A DNA stretch of 64,000 bases from Flavobacteriales bacterium (GCA_026993355.1 JALWTX010000022.1:62001-126000); one strand, 5' to 3'; shown: positions 10,134 through 22,088, counted from the first letter of the stretch. The notes: generated by a model from the letters alone, not told the origin. Translations and numbers: made by a program.

Positions 10134-11239
10134 TTTAAATCTGCTAATATTTTACCGTCTTTCGCCAATAAAGTGTTTTTGATAATTTCATCATTCATAT
10201 CCCATTTAAATTGACCGTTTTCAGTTATGTAATTGATAAAATTATAAAGATTTTTGGCATATAATTCACTGGCATTGATGGCTAGGGTAGAAGGTAAATT
10301 CGTTTTACCTATAATTTTAACCCCATATTTTTCAACAGTTTTATCTGGCTCGCTCAATGCCACGTTTCCGCCTTTTTCGACAGCCATATCAACAATAACC
10401 GCGCCTCTTTTCATATTCTTAATTTGATCTTCAGTTATAAGAACCGGTGCTTTAGCCCCTTGTACAAGGGCTGTTGTAACGACCAAATCAGCATTGTATA
10501 AAGACTTATTAACGGCTTCTTTTTGTTTTTGCAAAAATTCTTCAGATTGTTCTTTGGCATAACCGCCTTCCGATACGTCTTCATTCTCATTCTCTACAGA
10601 TATAAATTTAGCACCTAAACTTTCTGCCTGTTCTTTCGTTTCTGGACGTACATCCGTGGCTTCTACAACAGCTCCTAATCTTTTAGCAGTTGCAATGGCT
10701 TGTAATCCGGCAACCCCAACACCGTAGATTAGAACTTTTGCGGGTGTAATTGTTCCGGCTGCTGTCATCATTAAAGGAAAAATTTTACGCATATTGTCAG
10801 CACCTAAAATTACAGCTTTATAGCCGGCCAAATTGCTTTGTGATGATAAAACATCCATATTTTGTGCACGTGATATGCGTGGAATCGCATCCATCGAAAA
10901 AAGATTCGCGCCTTTTTGCGCAATTTTTTTTACCAAATCAGGGTTAAGACGGTGATAGACTAAAGAAATAACCGTTTGCCCTTTTTTAAGTTTTTCTATT
11001 TCTTGGTCTGTCAAAGGGTTTATTTTAACAATAATATCTGCATTATGGAAAATATCCGCTTTATCAACTACTTTTGCCCCGGCTTTTTCATAAGAATCAT
11101 TATCAAAAGATGAAGCCAAACCGGCATCCTTTTCGACTAAAACCTCAAAACCTTTGTTTTTTAAATCTTGTGCTATTTTTGGGGTAACACTAACACGATT
11201 TTCATTAGCACGTGTTTCTTTAAGGACACCTATTTTCAT
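10130..11239 (-). CDS. pntA: NAD(P) transhydrogenase subunit alpha, NAD-binding part (PntAA-type)
   Basis: MKIGVLKETRANENRVSVTP, MDAIPRISRAQNMDVLSSQSNLAGYKAV, GVGVAGLQAIATAKRLGAVVEATDVR; ends without membrane domain. Confidence 0.9.
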   Translation of the reverse strand: MKIGVLKETRANENRVSVTPKIAQDLKNKGFEVLVEKDAGLASSFDNDSYEKAGAKVVDKADIFHNADIIVKINPLTDQEIEKLKKGQTVISLVYHRLNPDLVKKIAQKGANLFSMDAIPRISRAQNMDVLSSQSNLAGYKAVILGADNMRKIFPLMMTAAGTITPAKVLIYGVGVAGLQAIATAKRLGAVVEATDVRPETKEQAESLGAKFISVENENEDVSEGGYAKEQSEEFLQKQKEAVNKSLYNADLVVTTALVQGAKAPVLITEDQIKNMKRGAVIVDMAVEKGGNVALSEPDKTVEKYGVKIIGKTNLPSTLAINASELYAKNLYNFINYITENGQFKWDMNDEIIKNTLLAKDGKILADLN

Positions 11240-11420
11240 ATTTTTGCATTTATATTATTATAAACAAATATAATAAAAATGTAATATAATTGCAATTATC
11301 CCAGCAATAAGATTAAAAATTTATAGCTATAACAAAATTCAATACGCCTTTACTTTTAATAATTGATAAATGAATGTATAAAATTCATTTTGAGAAGTGA
11401 TGTATTTCTAAAACTTAAAA

Positions 11421-13304
11421 TTATAAGGGGCTTGACAAACAATATTCAAAATTTTTGGAAAAATAAATTTGTTCATTTTCGATCATCCAATCCAAAACTG
11501 ATTGGATTTCTTGTTGGAAATGCTGCTTAAGTTCATGTTGTTTTAAACAATTTTGACGCAATAATTTTATTATTTTTTGTTGTATTTCGCTTGACGATAA
11601 ATGATTATTTTTAGCTAGACATATATCGCAAATACCACATTCTTTAATTGACCTATCGCCTAAATAATGGGCTAAAAATTGTATTCGACAGGTTTGATGG
11701 TTGGTCACATACCGGTAAACAGATTTTAATTGTTCTTTTTTTAAATCCAACCTTTTTTCAAATCTTTTTTGATGATATAAGAATAAATGGTCATCTCTAT
11801 TTTCTAAAAAGTTAATCATAAAAATATCACCGGCGCTTTTATACGAAATAATTTCCCTTTTAGCCAATTCTAATAAATATTCTTTTACTTTGGCAGGATT
11901 TAAATCGGTTTTTATCCCGATTTTGTATTCTGAAATAGGTGTGGGTAAATGAAATATATCGGTATATGACCTGACTAAATCATTTAAAATTTGCCAACCG
12001 GCCCGTTTGTGTTTTATATAACTTCTTACTTCTGCCGGTCGACTTAATATTTGAACAGTTGAATAAAAACGTTTTTTTTGATTGGTTTTGATCACTTCTT
12101 CGCTTTCCAAAATTTGAATAGCTTGTAAGGTTTGATAAGGGTTTAAATTAAATCGTTTACAAAAGTCCATAAAATTAAGGTCATACGATTGACCTTTCCC
12201 ATCATTAAGGCCGATATAAAAATGGTTGAATAAGCTATTATAAACTTTACGTATTAATGTTAAGTCTGGGAGTTGCTCAATAAAATTTTGATCAAAATCT
12301 TTCAATTCCGTTTCATTTGTTAATAAAATGGCTTCAGAATATGTGCCATCTCTACCTGCGCGGCCTGATTCTTGAATATAATTTTCCAAAGAAGCCGGCA
12401 AATCAAGATGAAATACTTGGCGGACGTCTGCTTTATCAATCCCCATCCCGAACGCGGTTGTAGCAAACATAACATTAGTTTTATTTTGCACCCAATCTTG
12501 TAAGGCTTTTTGTTTGTCTTTAAAAGACATTCCCCCATGAAAAAAAGCTGTCTGGTAACCGTATTTTTCAACCAAAGCCGCATACTGATAGGTTTTCTTT
12601 CTCGTTTTTACATATACAATGGCTGAAGTATTTTTTTTTAATAATTGAGTCAAAGCATTCAGTTTGTCCGGTACTTGAAGTACTTTATAGGCAATATTTG
12701 TCCTTAAAACATTCGTTTTAAATATTTTAGGCTTGTTCATAGCCAAATATTGTTCAATGTCTTTAATAACTTCATCTTTGGCTGTCGCAGTCAAGGCTAT
12801 AACAGGTACATTGGGTAACTGCTCTTTCAAAATATGAATTTTGGTATACGAAGGTCTGAAATCATGCCCCCATTCCGATATACAATGCGCTTCATCTACC
12901 GTTATTAATTTAACAGGCATTTGTTGTAAGCGCTTTAAAACATATGGATTTTGAAGCCGTTCGGGCGAGATAAAGAGAAAATTGGTATGGCCAAAAGCCG
13001 CATTGTTTAACAAACGTTCTAAATCTGTAAAATTTAAGTTACCGGTAAGGCTTATGGCTTTTACCCCAAGTTTGTTAAGATTGGCAACTTGGTCTTCCAT
13101 CAATGCGATAAGTGGGGATATAACTATTGTCAAACCGTTAAGGGCTAAACCGGCTACTTGATAAATTATAGATTTGCCACTGCCGGTTGGCAAAATAGCT
13201 ATTACATCTTTTTGTTGTAAAATTTCTTGGATAATGGTTTCCTGTTGAGGACGAAAGTGCTCATATCCCCATATTTTTTTTAATATCTCTTTAGGTGAAG
13301 GCAA
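11421..13304 (-). CDS. recQ: ATP-dependent DNA helicase RecQ (short paralog)
   Basis: FRPQQ, LPTGSGKSIIYQ, DEAHCISEWGHDFRP, AFGMGIDKADVRQVFH, QESGRAGRDG, RecQ zinc-binding Cys cluster. Confidence 0.93.
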   Translation of the reverse strand: MPSPKEILKKIWGYEHFRPQQETIIQEILQQKDVIAILPTGSGKSIIYQVAGLALNGLTIVISPLIALMEDQVANLNKLGVKAISLTGNLNFTDLERLLNNAAFGHTNFLFISPERLQNPYVLKRLQQMPVKLITVDEAHCISEWGHDFRPSYTKIHILKEQLPNVPVIALTATAKDEVIKDIEQYLAMNKPKIFKTNVLRTNIAYKVLQVPDKLNALTQLLKKNTSAIVYVKTRKKTYQYAALVEKYGYQTAFFHGGMSFKDKQKALQDWVQNKTNVMFATTAFGMGIDKADVRQVFHLDLPASLENYIQESGRAGRDGTYSEAILLTNETELKDFDQNFIEQLPDLTLIRKVYNSLFNHFYIGLNDGKGQSYDLNFMDFCKRFNLNPYQTLQAIQILESEEVIKTNQKKRFYSTVQILSRPAEVRSYIKHKRAGWQILNDLVRSYTDIFHLPTPISEYKIGIKTDLNPAKVKEYLLELAKREIISYKSAGDIFMINFLENRDDHLFLYHQKRFEKRLDLKKEQLKSVYRYVTNHQTCRIQFLAHYLGDRSIKECGICDICLAKNNHLSSSEIQQKIIKLLRQNCLKQHELKQHFQQEIQSVLDWMIENEQIYFSKNFEYCLSSPL

Positions 13305-13853
13305 TTACGAATGTTTTTTTAAACTATCAATAATGTAGTCCACACGCTTTTGAACAGGGCCAAAAGGGACAAAAATCAGGTAATAACCTAATTCTTTATA
13401 GTAGTTAACTAATTTGTTATGAATTAATTGTGCCTGATTAAAACTTTCATAACGCTCTGCATCATTGGTGAAAATTTCATCCCAGGGAGGCATAATAAAC
13501 ACAATCCGGTCATATGGATGTGCACGCGTTATTTTTTCAAAATCTTCAGGGATAGGTTGTTTACTATATTTTAAATAAGCATTAACATCCGGAATACCCC
13601 GGTCAAAAAAGATAATGGATTCATTTAACTGATCGGCTTCATGATATTGTTTCACACGTCCTTCAATAAGTTTACGGCTAAAAAGTAAAGGATCGGTCAA
13701 AAATAATTGTTCTATACCTTCCTTTTGCGCTTCTTTGATAATATCCCGTGAAACTTCATCAAAACAACTGAAATGTCTGTTTTTTAATTCTTTAATAACG
13801 GTAGATTTGCCGGTACTTGGTCCGCCGGTAATGACTATTTTTCTCGATTTCAA
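13305..13853 (-). CDS. AAA-family ATPase (NadR/AAA_28-like)
   Basis: MKSRKIVITGGPSTGKSTVIKELKNR P-loop; IIFFDRGIPDVNAYL. Confidence 0.75.
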   Translation of the reverse strand: MKSRKIVITGGPSTGKSTVIKELKNRHFSCFDEVSRDIIKEAQKEGIEQLFLTDPLLFSRKLIEGRVKQYHEADQLNESIIFFDRGIPDVNAYLKYSKQPIPEDFEKITRAHPYDRIVFIMPPWDEIFTNDAERYESFNQAQLIHNKLVNYYKELGYYLIFVPFGPVQKRVDYIIDSLKKHS

Positions 13854-13951
13854 AATTTAATTGCTTAAGGTGTTTAAGCGAACAAATATACATTTTTTTG
13901 CCTTAATATGATAATTAATGTAAAAAATTGAAATCAAGAATTTATTTAGTT

Positions 13952-14317
13952 TTAGATGCTTAACTCTAAAATAAAATGGGCGTTCTTAAAGTCGGCATGA
14001 AAAATCATTTCATCTTTAGTCAAAGTTTTAATGCGGCATTTAACCGTTTGATTTTCAATCATCACTTCAAATGTTTTAGCACTTAAAAATCTGTATTTGA
14101 ATTTGTCAACTCTATTGCCGTAAAGGGCATAAATATGATAGTGACTAAAAACTATTTCAACATCTTTAAAATTAGCTTCGTCAGAAACGATGCCGGTTTC
14201 TGTGATAGATTTCAATTTCCATTTGGTTGAAATAATTTGATCAATACGTTTCTTTAACGCCTCTGTAATAGGAGACGTTTTAAGATTTTGCTGTGGATGA
14301 TGGGCCGTCATTTTCAT
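13952..14317 (-). CDS. Hypothetical protein
   Basis: Open frame of 121 aa in an otherwise empty gap; upstream of divergent queA. Confidence 0.5.
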   Translation of the reverse strand: MKMTAHHPQQNLKTSPITEALKKRIDQIISTKWKLKSITETGIVSDEANFKDVEIVFSHYHIYALYGNRVDKFKYRFLSAKTFEVMIENQTVKCRIKTLTKDEMIFHADFKNAHFILELSI

Positions 14318-14480
14318 AACAATACAAATACAAAAATCTTGCCAAAAAACTTATGAATTTTATAAATTTAAATAAATAGCTGAAAAACTTGACAATGCCC
14401 TGCTTGATGTTGTATATTTGCCCGCTAATTTGTTGATTCATTATTTTTTAATAGTTTCAACTTCAATTAAATATAACCAT

Positions 14481-15530
14481 ATGAAATTATCAGAATTTGA
14501 TTTTAAGTTACCCCCCGAATTATTAGCAGAATATCCTGCCGAATGTAGAGAAGAATCCCGTTTAATGGTGGTTCATAGAGATAGCGGAAAAATAGAGCAC
14601 AAGCTTTTTAAAGATGTGATGGATTATTTTGAGGAAGATGATGTCATGATCTTAAACAACACAAAAGTTTTTCCGGCTCGTCTTTATGGCAATAAAGAAA
14701 AAACCGGTGCTAAAATTGAAGTTTTTTTACTTCGTGAATTAGATCCGGCTACGCGTTTGTGGGATGTTATGGTTGATCCGGCCAGGAAAATAAGAATAGG
14801 TAACAAACTGTTTTTTGATGAAAATGAGACATTGGTAGCCGAAGTGATTGACAATACCACCTCCAGAGGGCGGACTTTGCGATTTTTATATGATGGAACT
14901 TACGAAGAATTCAGAAAAAAATTAAAAGAATTGGGGCAAACGCCTTTACCAAAATATATAAAACGCCCACCAACCGAAGAAGACAAAGAACGTTATCAAA
15001 CTATTTTTGCCAAACACGAAGGGGCGGTTGCAGCTCCTACAGCAGGTTTGCATTTTTCGAAACATTTGCTAAAAAAATTACAGATAAAAGGTGTACATCT
15101 ACCCGAAATTACATTGCATGTAGGTATTGGAACATTTAATCCAGTAGAAGTGGAAGACTTATCCAAACACAAAATGGATTCGGAACAATTTTTTATTGAG
15201 GATAGCGTGGCAGAAATTGTCAACAAAGCTAAAGATGAAAAGCGGCGTATATGTGCAGTGGGAACTACTGTCATTCGTTCTTTAGAATCTTCCGTTACGG
15301 CCGATGGGTATTTAAGACCTTTTCAAGGCTGGACAAATAAATTTATATTTCCGCCTTATGATTTTAAAATAGCTAATGCGCTTATAACTAATTTTCATAC
15401 GCCTAAATCTACTTTATTAATGTTAGTGGCTGCTTTTGGCGGATACGATTTGATTATGGAAGCTTATCAAGAGGCCATTAAAGAAAAATACCGTTTTTAT
15501 TCTTATGGCGATTCTATGCTAATTATTTGA
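14481..15530 (+). CDS. queA: S-adenosylmethionine:tRNA ribosyltransferase-isomerase
   Basis: [72 protein letters not shown] at 14481 preferred over the track start 14418. Confidence 0.95.
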   Translation: MKLSEFDFKLPPELLAEYPAECREESRLMVVHRDSGKIEHKLFKDVMDYFEEDDVMILNNTKVFPARLYGNKEKTGAKIEVFLLRELDPATRLWDVMVDPARKIRIGNKLFFDENETLVAEVIDNTTSRGRTLRFLYDGTYEEFRKKLKELGQTPLPKYIKRPPTEEDKERYQTIFAKHEGAVAAPTAGLHFSKHLLKKLQIKGVHLPEITLHVGIGTFNPVEVEDLSKHKMDSEQFFIEDSVAEIVNKAKDEKRRICAVGTTVIRSLESSVTADGYLRPFQGWTNKFIFPPYDFKIANALITNFHTPKSTLLMLVAAFGGYDLIMEAYQEAIKEKYRFYSYGDSMLII

Positions 15531-15554
15531 TTTTCAATACAGTATTGTAATTCC

Positions 15555-15584
15555 AACTGCATCTTTAACTAGATGCAGTTTTTT
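15555..15584 (+). terminator. Rho-independent terminator after queA
   Basis: AACTGCATCT-TTAACT-AGATGCAGTT followed by T-run. Confidence 0.85.
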
Positions 15585-15624
15585 ATTTCAATACTTTTTA
15601 CCTTTCATTTAACCTAATATAATA

Positions 15625-15642
15625 ATGTAATTTATATTACAT
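15625..15642. promoter_or_regulatory. Palindrome upstream of SQR-like gene
   Basis: ATGTAAT-TTAT-ATTACAT, 7-bp perfect arms. Confidence 0.45.
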
Positions 15643-15676
15643 AAGGATATTTTTTAAGAATTATTTAATTTTTTAT

Positions 15677-15692
15677 TATGATTTTTATCATA
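15677..15692. promoter_or_regulatory. FNR/CRP-like palindrome upstream of SQR-like gene
   Basis: TATGAT-TTTT-ATCATA contains TGAT-N4-ATCA, the core of the FNR consensus TTGAT-N4-ATCAA. Confidence 0.45.
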
Positions 15693-15699
15693 TTTAAGT

Positions 15700-15707
15700 T
15701 ATATTTG
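15700..15707 (+). promoter_or_regulatory. Bacteroidetes -7 promoter element for the SQR-like gene
   Basis: TATATTTG matches TAnnTTTG, 31 bp upstream of the ATG. Confidence 0.6.
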
Positions 15708-15737
15708 TTGCAGTAAAACATAAAAATAACTTGAAAT

Positions 15738-17204
15738 ATGGCAAAAATCGTCGTTTTAGGTTCGGGTATTGCCGGACACACTGCTGCAGCATATTTGCGG
15801 AAGTGGTTAAACAAATCTCATGAAGTGGTGGTCATTTCCCCTAATGAGTATTACCAATTTGTCCCTTCAAATATTTGGGTTGGCGTAGGCCGAATGAAAC
15901 CGGAACAAATCCGGTTTAAATTAGAACCGAAATATAAAAAATGGGGTATTAATTTTAAACGTGCCAAAGCACTAACTATTCATCCTGAAGGGGGTGAAGA
16001 TTCTGAAAAACCTTATGTGACTATTGAATATGTTGGTCAAGGAAAAGAAGGTCAGAAAGAAGTAGTAGATTATGACTTCTTAGTAAATGCTACCGGACCG
16101 CAATTGCGTTTTGATAAAACCGAAGGCTTAGGTCCCGAACATGGACACACTGTTTCGGTTTGTAACTTTAATCATGCTTCACATGCATGGGCGGAATTGC
16201 AAAAATCTATTAAAAAAATGGAGGCCGGTGAACCTCAAAATATCGTCATTGGTATTGGTCATCCCGGAGCAACTTGTCAAGGAGCAGCATTTGAATATAT
16301 TTTAAATGTCTATCACGAAATTGATCGACGAGGTTTGTCTGATTTAGCCAATATTACTTATCTTACAAATGAGTATGAAGTTGGTGATTTTGCTATGGGT
16401 GGTGCATATATTAAAAGAAACGGGTATATCACACCTACCAAAATTTTTGCCGAATCATTTTTGGCAGAACGCGAAATATATTGGATAAAAAGAGCCGGAG
16501 TATATAAAGTTGATGATGAAAAAATTTATTATGAAAATTTAGCCGGCGAGTATAAAGAAATTCCTTATGACTTTGCCATGCTCATACCGGCATTTAGCGG
16601 ACCCGGCTTTAAAGCATTTGATAAGCAAGGCGCGGATATTACCGACAAAATGTTTAAACCAAATGGGTTTATGATTGTTGATGCCGATTATACACCAAAA
16701 CCTTTTGAAGAGTGGAAAGCCAGTGATTGGCCCGAAGTCGTCCAACATCCGGAATATAAAAATGTTTTTGCACCGGGTATCGCCTTTGCGCCACCACATA
16801 CTATTTCTAAACCTTTTACCTCACCAAATGGCACCAAAATAGTTCCGGCACCACCACGTACTGGTATGCCATCAGGTGTTATGGGTAAAGTGGTTGCTCA
16901 AAATATTAGAGATGTGGTGAAAGGAAAAGCTACTTTAGATAAACTAAAACATAAAGCTTCAATGTCAAAAATGGGGGCTGCTTGTATTGTATCTGCCGGA
17001 TATGGTATGACCAATGGTATGGCTGCCACCATGACGGTATTCCCCATCGTTCAAGATTGGGACAAATATCCTGAGTTTGGTCGTTCACTGACTTATACAG
17101 TAGGTGAAGCTGGTTTGGCAGGCCATTGGTTGAAATGGTTTATGCATTATATGTTCTTACATAAAGCAAAAGGTTATCCATTCTGGTGGTTATTACCTGA
17201 ATAG
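15738..17204 (+). CDS. Sulfide:quinone oxidoreductase / flavocytochrome c-type FAD-dependent pyridine nucleotide-disulfide oxidoreductase
   Basis: MAKIVVLGSGIAGHTAAAYLRKWL FAD motif, YQFVPSNIWVGVG, Cys in SVCNF, GATCQGAAFEY and GAACIVSAGYG; amphipathic C-terminus HYMFLHKAKGYPFWWLLPE. Confidence 0.8.
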   Translation: MAKIVVLGSGIAGHTAAAYLRKWLNKSHEVVVISPNEYYQFVPSNIWVGVGRMKPEQIRFKLEPKYKKWGINFKRAKALTIHPEGGEDSEKPYVTIEYVGQGKEGQKEVVDYDFLVNATGPQLRFDKTEGLGPEHGHTVSVCNFNHASHAWAELQKSIKKMEAGEPQNIVIGIGHPGATCQGAAFEYILNVYHEIDRRGLSDLANITYLTNEYEVGDFAMGGAYIKRNGYITPTKIFAESFLAEREIYWIKRAGVYKVDDEKIYYENLAGEYKEIPYDFAMLIPAFSGPGFKAFDKQGADITDKMFKPNGFMIVDADYTPKPFEEWKASDWPEVVQHPEYKNVFAPGIAFAPPHTISKPFTSPNGTKIVPAPPRTGMPSGVMGKVVAQNIRDVVKGKATLDKLKHKASMSKMGAACIVSAGYGMTNGMAATMTVFPIVQDWDKYPEFGRSLTYTVGEAGLAGHWLKWFMHYMFLHKAKGYPFWWLLPE

Positions 17205-17241
17205 TGAATAAAAATTACAATCAAAATAAAATAATTTTATT

Positions 17242-17418
17242 ATGGCAAATACAAAGAAATATTTAACCCGAATTACAAGAGGATACACCGAATTCTCTTA
17301 TGCAACTATACCAACAAAATTTACCAGATTTATGCGTCGTTGTATTATATGGCAAGCATGGCGTTGGTTAGTTTTAAATATTAAAATTTTAAGAATTGTT
17401 GCATTTGGTCACTCCTAA
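17242..17418 (+). CDS. 58-aa basic, tryptophan-rich small protein, partner candidate of the SQR-like protein
   Basis: MANTKKYLTRITRGYTEFSYATIPTKFTRFMRRCIIWQAWRWLVLNIKILRIVAFGHS*; sits between the SQR stop and a terminator; below the 60-aa cut-off of the ORF track. Confidence 0.65.
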   Translation: MANTKKYLTRITRGYTEFSYATIPTKFTRFMRRCIIWQAWRWLVLNIKILRIVAFGHS

Positions 17419-17449
17419 CAAGCTAAACAATCTTGGATTTATATTAAGA

Positions 17450-17476
17450 AAGCTGCCTAAAAAGGGCAGCTTTTTT
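17450..17476 (+). terminator. Rho-independent terminator after SQR + small ORF
   Basis: AAGCTGCC-TAAAAAG-GGCAGCTT followed by T-run. Confidence 0.85.
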
Positions 17477-17493
17477 CCTAGAGATTGTGTATA

Positions 17494-17850
17494 TTAACCG
17501 CCTATTTTTTTTACTTTATACCCTTGATCGGTGAGGATTTTTATAATTTTCTCACGATTGTTCCCTTGAATAATTATTTCACCATCTTTGACACTTCCGC
17601 CAACTCCTAATTTGTTTTTTAAGTTTTTTCCTAATTTTTTTAAATCTTGTTCATCACCTTCAAAGCCTTTGATAATAGTCACAGTTTTACCTCCCCGTCC
17701 TTTTTTAGAAAAATGAGCTTCTAAAAACTGTTTTTCTGGTGGTAAAGTTTGAGAAAATTCTTCCTCTTCCGGTTGATAATCCGGATTGGTTGAATAAGCA
17801 AAAGATGCTAATTGACTTAAATCATTTAATGTTTTTTTCTTTTTTGCCAT
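17494..17850 (-). CDS. SUI1/eIF1 (YciH) family translation factor
   Basis: RGGKTVTIIKGFEGDEQDLKKLGKNLKNKLGVGGSVKDGEIIIQGNNREKIIKILTDQGYKVK. Confidence 0.92.
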   Translation of the reverse strand: MAKKKKTLNDLSQLASFAYSTNPDYQPEEEEFSQTLPPEKQFLEAHFSKKGRGGKTVTIIKGFEGDEQDLKKLGKNLKNKLGVGGSVKDGEIIIQGNNREKIIKILTDQGYKVKKIGG

Positions 17851-17854
17851 AATT

Positions 17855-18673
17855 TTATTTCTTTTTATTCATAAAAATGAGCCTTAACATTTGATATAAT
17901 TCAGGATGATTTTTTTTGAGTTCTTCAGGGTTCTCAAAAAAGGATACCCCGGATTCTGCAAAAAATTCAGCCGCATTCACGCCGGCATACTCATTTAAAA
18001 CAGAATTTTCATTATAAATTCTCTCTATTTCTTTTATAATCAAATTTTCCCAAGGTTTAATATAACTTTTCGGTATTAAAATGTCGGGGATGCCGTCCGC
18101 TTTACCATCTTCCATATCTATTAAGTGTAAAAATTCATCCATGCCGGTATGTTGTCCATCATAATCTTTTTTAAAACTTTCATATAAAGCTTTGCGCGAT
18201 AAATACATTTTGTTTTTCATGCCGCCATAGCCAACCAATCCATTTAAGAGTGTACCATTTGGCAACATAGGATGCTTAATTTGAAAGGAATTGTCATACA
18301 AGTAAATGTTTTTTAAGTCTTTATAATACCAAGTAGGAAAAGAAAAAACAGGAATAACACCGCTGGAGGCAACCAATAATTTGTCTATGTCTGTTATGTC
18401 AATCCCGACACCATGAATTTTGTAGGTATTGATGAATTCTAATATTTTCTGTTCAAACAGAATTTTTTGTCTGGGCGTCAGGTTTTTATAAAAGGAGACT
18501 TTTTCTGTTAAAATTTTTCGCCAACCGGCTTTAAAAAAATTTTGTTCAGGAGAAAAAGCATTTTTTAACTTATAAAATTTGTCATAATAGGCAGGAGGGA
18601 TAAGCCACAGAATGAAAAGAATGAGCAAATAAGCCAAAAAGAAAACCTCTATATAAACCTGGATATTTTTCAT
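17855..18673 (-). CDS. M90-family zinc-dependent peptidase (MtfA-like)
   Basis: N-terminal TM; C-terminal EYAGVNAAEFFAESGVSFFENPEELKKNHPELYQMLRLIF typical of MtfA. Confidence 0.75.
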   Translation of the reverse strand: MKNIQVYIEVFFLAYLLILFILWLIPPAYYDKFYKLKNAFSPEQNFFKAGWRKILTEKVSFYKNLTPRQKILFEQKILEFINTYKIHGVGIDITDIDKLLVASSGVIPVFSFPTWYYKDLKNIYLYDNSFQIKHPMLPNGTLLNGLVGYGGMKNKMYLSRKALYESFKKDYDGQHTGMDEFLHLIDMEDGKADGIPDILIPKSYIKPWENLIIKEIERIYNENSVLNEYAGVNAAEFFAESGVSFFENPEELKKNHPELYQMLRLIFMNKKK

Positions 18674-18756
18674 AAGAATTTTAAAAATGCCTTAAAATTT
18701 CAACTAAAAGTAAAGTTGTTTTTAAGGCATTTATTTTTTATAAAATTATTGGTTGT

Positions 18757-20775
<2,019 letters not shown>

Positions 20776-20934
20776 TTAAATTATTATTCACTTCAACTTA
20801 AAAATAAAATACTTTGTTGATTTACAGTTGATTAGACTGAAAACATCTAGTCTTTACACATTATTTTTTGTTAAGTTTATAAAAGAAATGAAATTTAGCG
20901 TAAAAAAAGCATTTTTAGCCTTAATTTTATCGTT

Positions 20935-20942
20935 TATATTTG
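20935..20942 (+). promoter_or_regulatory. -7 promoter element immediately before the glycosyltransferase ATG
   Basis: TATATTTG ends 6 nt before ATG at 20949. Confidence 0.5.
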
Positions 20943-20948
20943 CAGCAT

Positions 20949-22088
20949 ATGAAAATTTTATTACTGGGAGAATACAGTCGCTTGCATAATTCATTAAAGG
21001 AGGGGCTTATCGCCTTGGGACATCAGGTTTTATTGGTTGGAACCGGTGACGATTTTAAAAATTTTCCGGTTGATAGAAATGTGTTTCCTCAATCACGACA
21101 ACATTTTTTAAAGAATAAATGGTGGTTATTCGTCTATAAATTAACCGGATATAATTATTTTAGAAAAGAAACCTATAAAAATTTACGCCGGCTTTTGCCT
21201 GAATTAAAAGGCTTTGACATTGTACAGCTTATAAATGAAGATGCATTTTTAATAGATCCTGAGGATGAAATTAAATTTTTCAGGTCAGTTTTTCATCAGA
21301 ATAATAAAATATTTTTAGCAGCCTGCGGAGAAGATCATCATGTGATTAATTATTATAATTCGGGAAAAATGCGTTATAGTATTTTGGATCCATTTATAGA
21401 TAATCCACATTTGGTGAATGAAGCCGCTTTTTCTTACAAATATTTACAACCGGCTTATCATAAATTGCATTCTTTTGTTTTGAAACATATTGATGGACTT
21501 ATTCCGACAGATTTAGATTATGCCATCCCTTACCGGAATCATCCTAAAGCCTTACCAATGATTCCAAACCCCATTAATACTGACCGGATAAAATATACGC
21601 TAATGGAAATTAATGGCCCCATTAATATATTTTTCGGTATCAATCGCTTAAGTTATTATAAGAAAGGCAGCCATCTTATTTTAAAGGCTTTAGAACAACT
21701 AAAGAAAAAATATAAAAACAAGATTTCTATTATAATTGCAGAAAATTTACCTTACAACACATATATTAAAAAATACCGGCAAGCCCATATTTTTATTGAT
21801 CAGGTTTACTCATATGATCAGGGCTACAATGCTTTAGAGGCGATGGCGCAAGGAAAATGTGTACTGACCGGTGCCGAAAAAGAGTTTGTAGATTATTATC
21901 AATTAAAAGAAGATGTGGCTGTCAATATTTTGCCGGAAGTGAATGATATTGTGGAAAAAATAGCTGAATTGGTTGAAAACCCTAACCGGATAGTGCGGCT
22001 ATCACAAAATGCCCGTCAATTTGTCGAAAAATATCATAATTACAAACAAATAGCCCAAAAATATGTAGATGTTTGGACGGGAAAATAA
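20949..22088 (+). CDS. Glycosyltransferase (GT4-like)
   Basis: MKILLLGEYSRLHNSLKEGLIALGHQVLLVGTGDDF; C-terminal DQGYNALEAMAQGKCVLTGAEKEF donor-site-like motif. Confidence 0.8.
   Translation: MKILLLGEYSRLHNSLKEGLIALGHQVLLVGTGDDFKNFPVDRNVFPQSRQHFLKNKWWLFVYKLTGYNYFRKETYKNLRRLLPELKGFDIVQLINEDAFLIDPEDEIKFFRSVFHQNNKIFLAACGEDHHVINYYNSGKMRYSILDPFIDNPHLVNEAAFSYKYLQPAYHKLHSFVLKHIDGLIPTDLDYAIPYRNHPKALPMIPNPINTDRIKYTLMEINGPINIFFGINRLSYYKKGSHLILKALEQLKKKYKNKISIIIAENLPYNTYIKKYRQAHIFIDQVYSYDQGYNALEAMAQGKCVLTGAEKEFVDYYQLKEDVAVNILPEVNDIVEKIAELVENPNRIVRLSQNARQFVEKYHNYKQIAQKYVDVWTGK

Noticed and set aside
13863-13879. GCTTAA-N5-TTAAGC inverted repeat before the AAA ATPase gene
   Set aside because: Six-base arms in AT-rich DNA could be chance; no second copy or known regulator seen.
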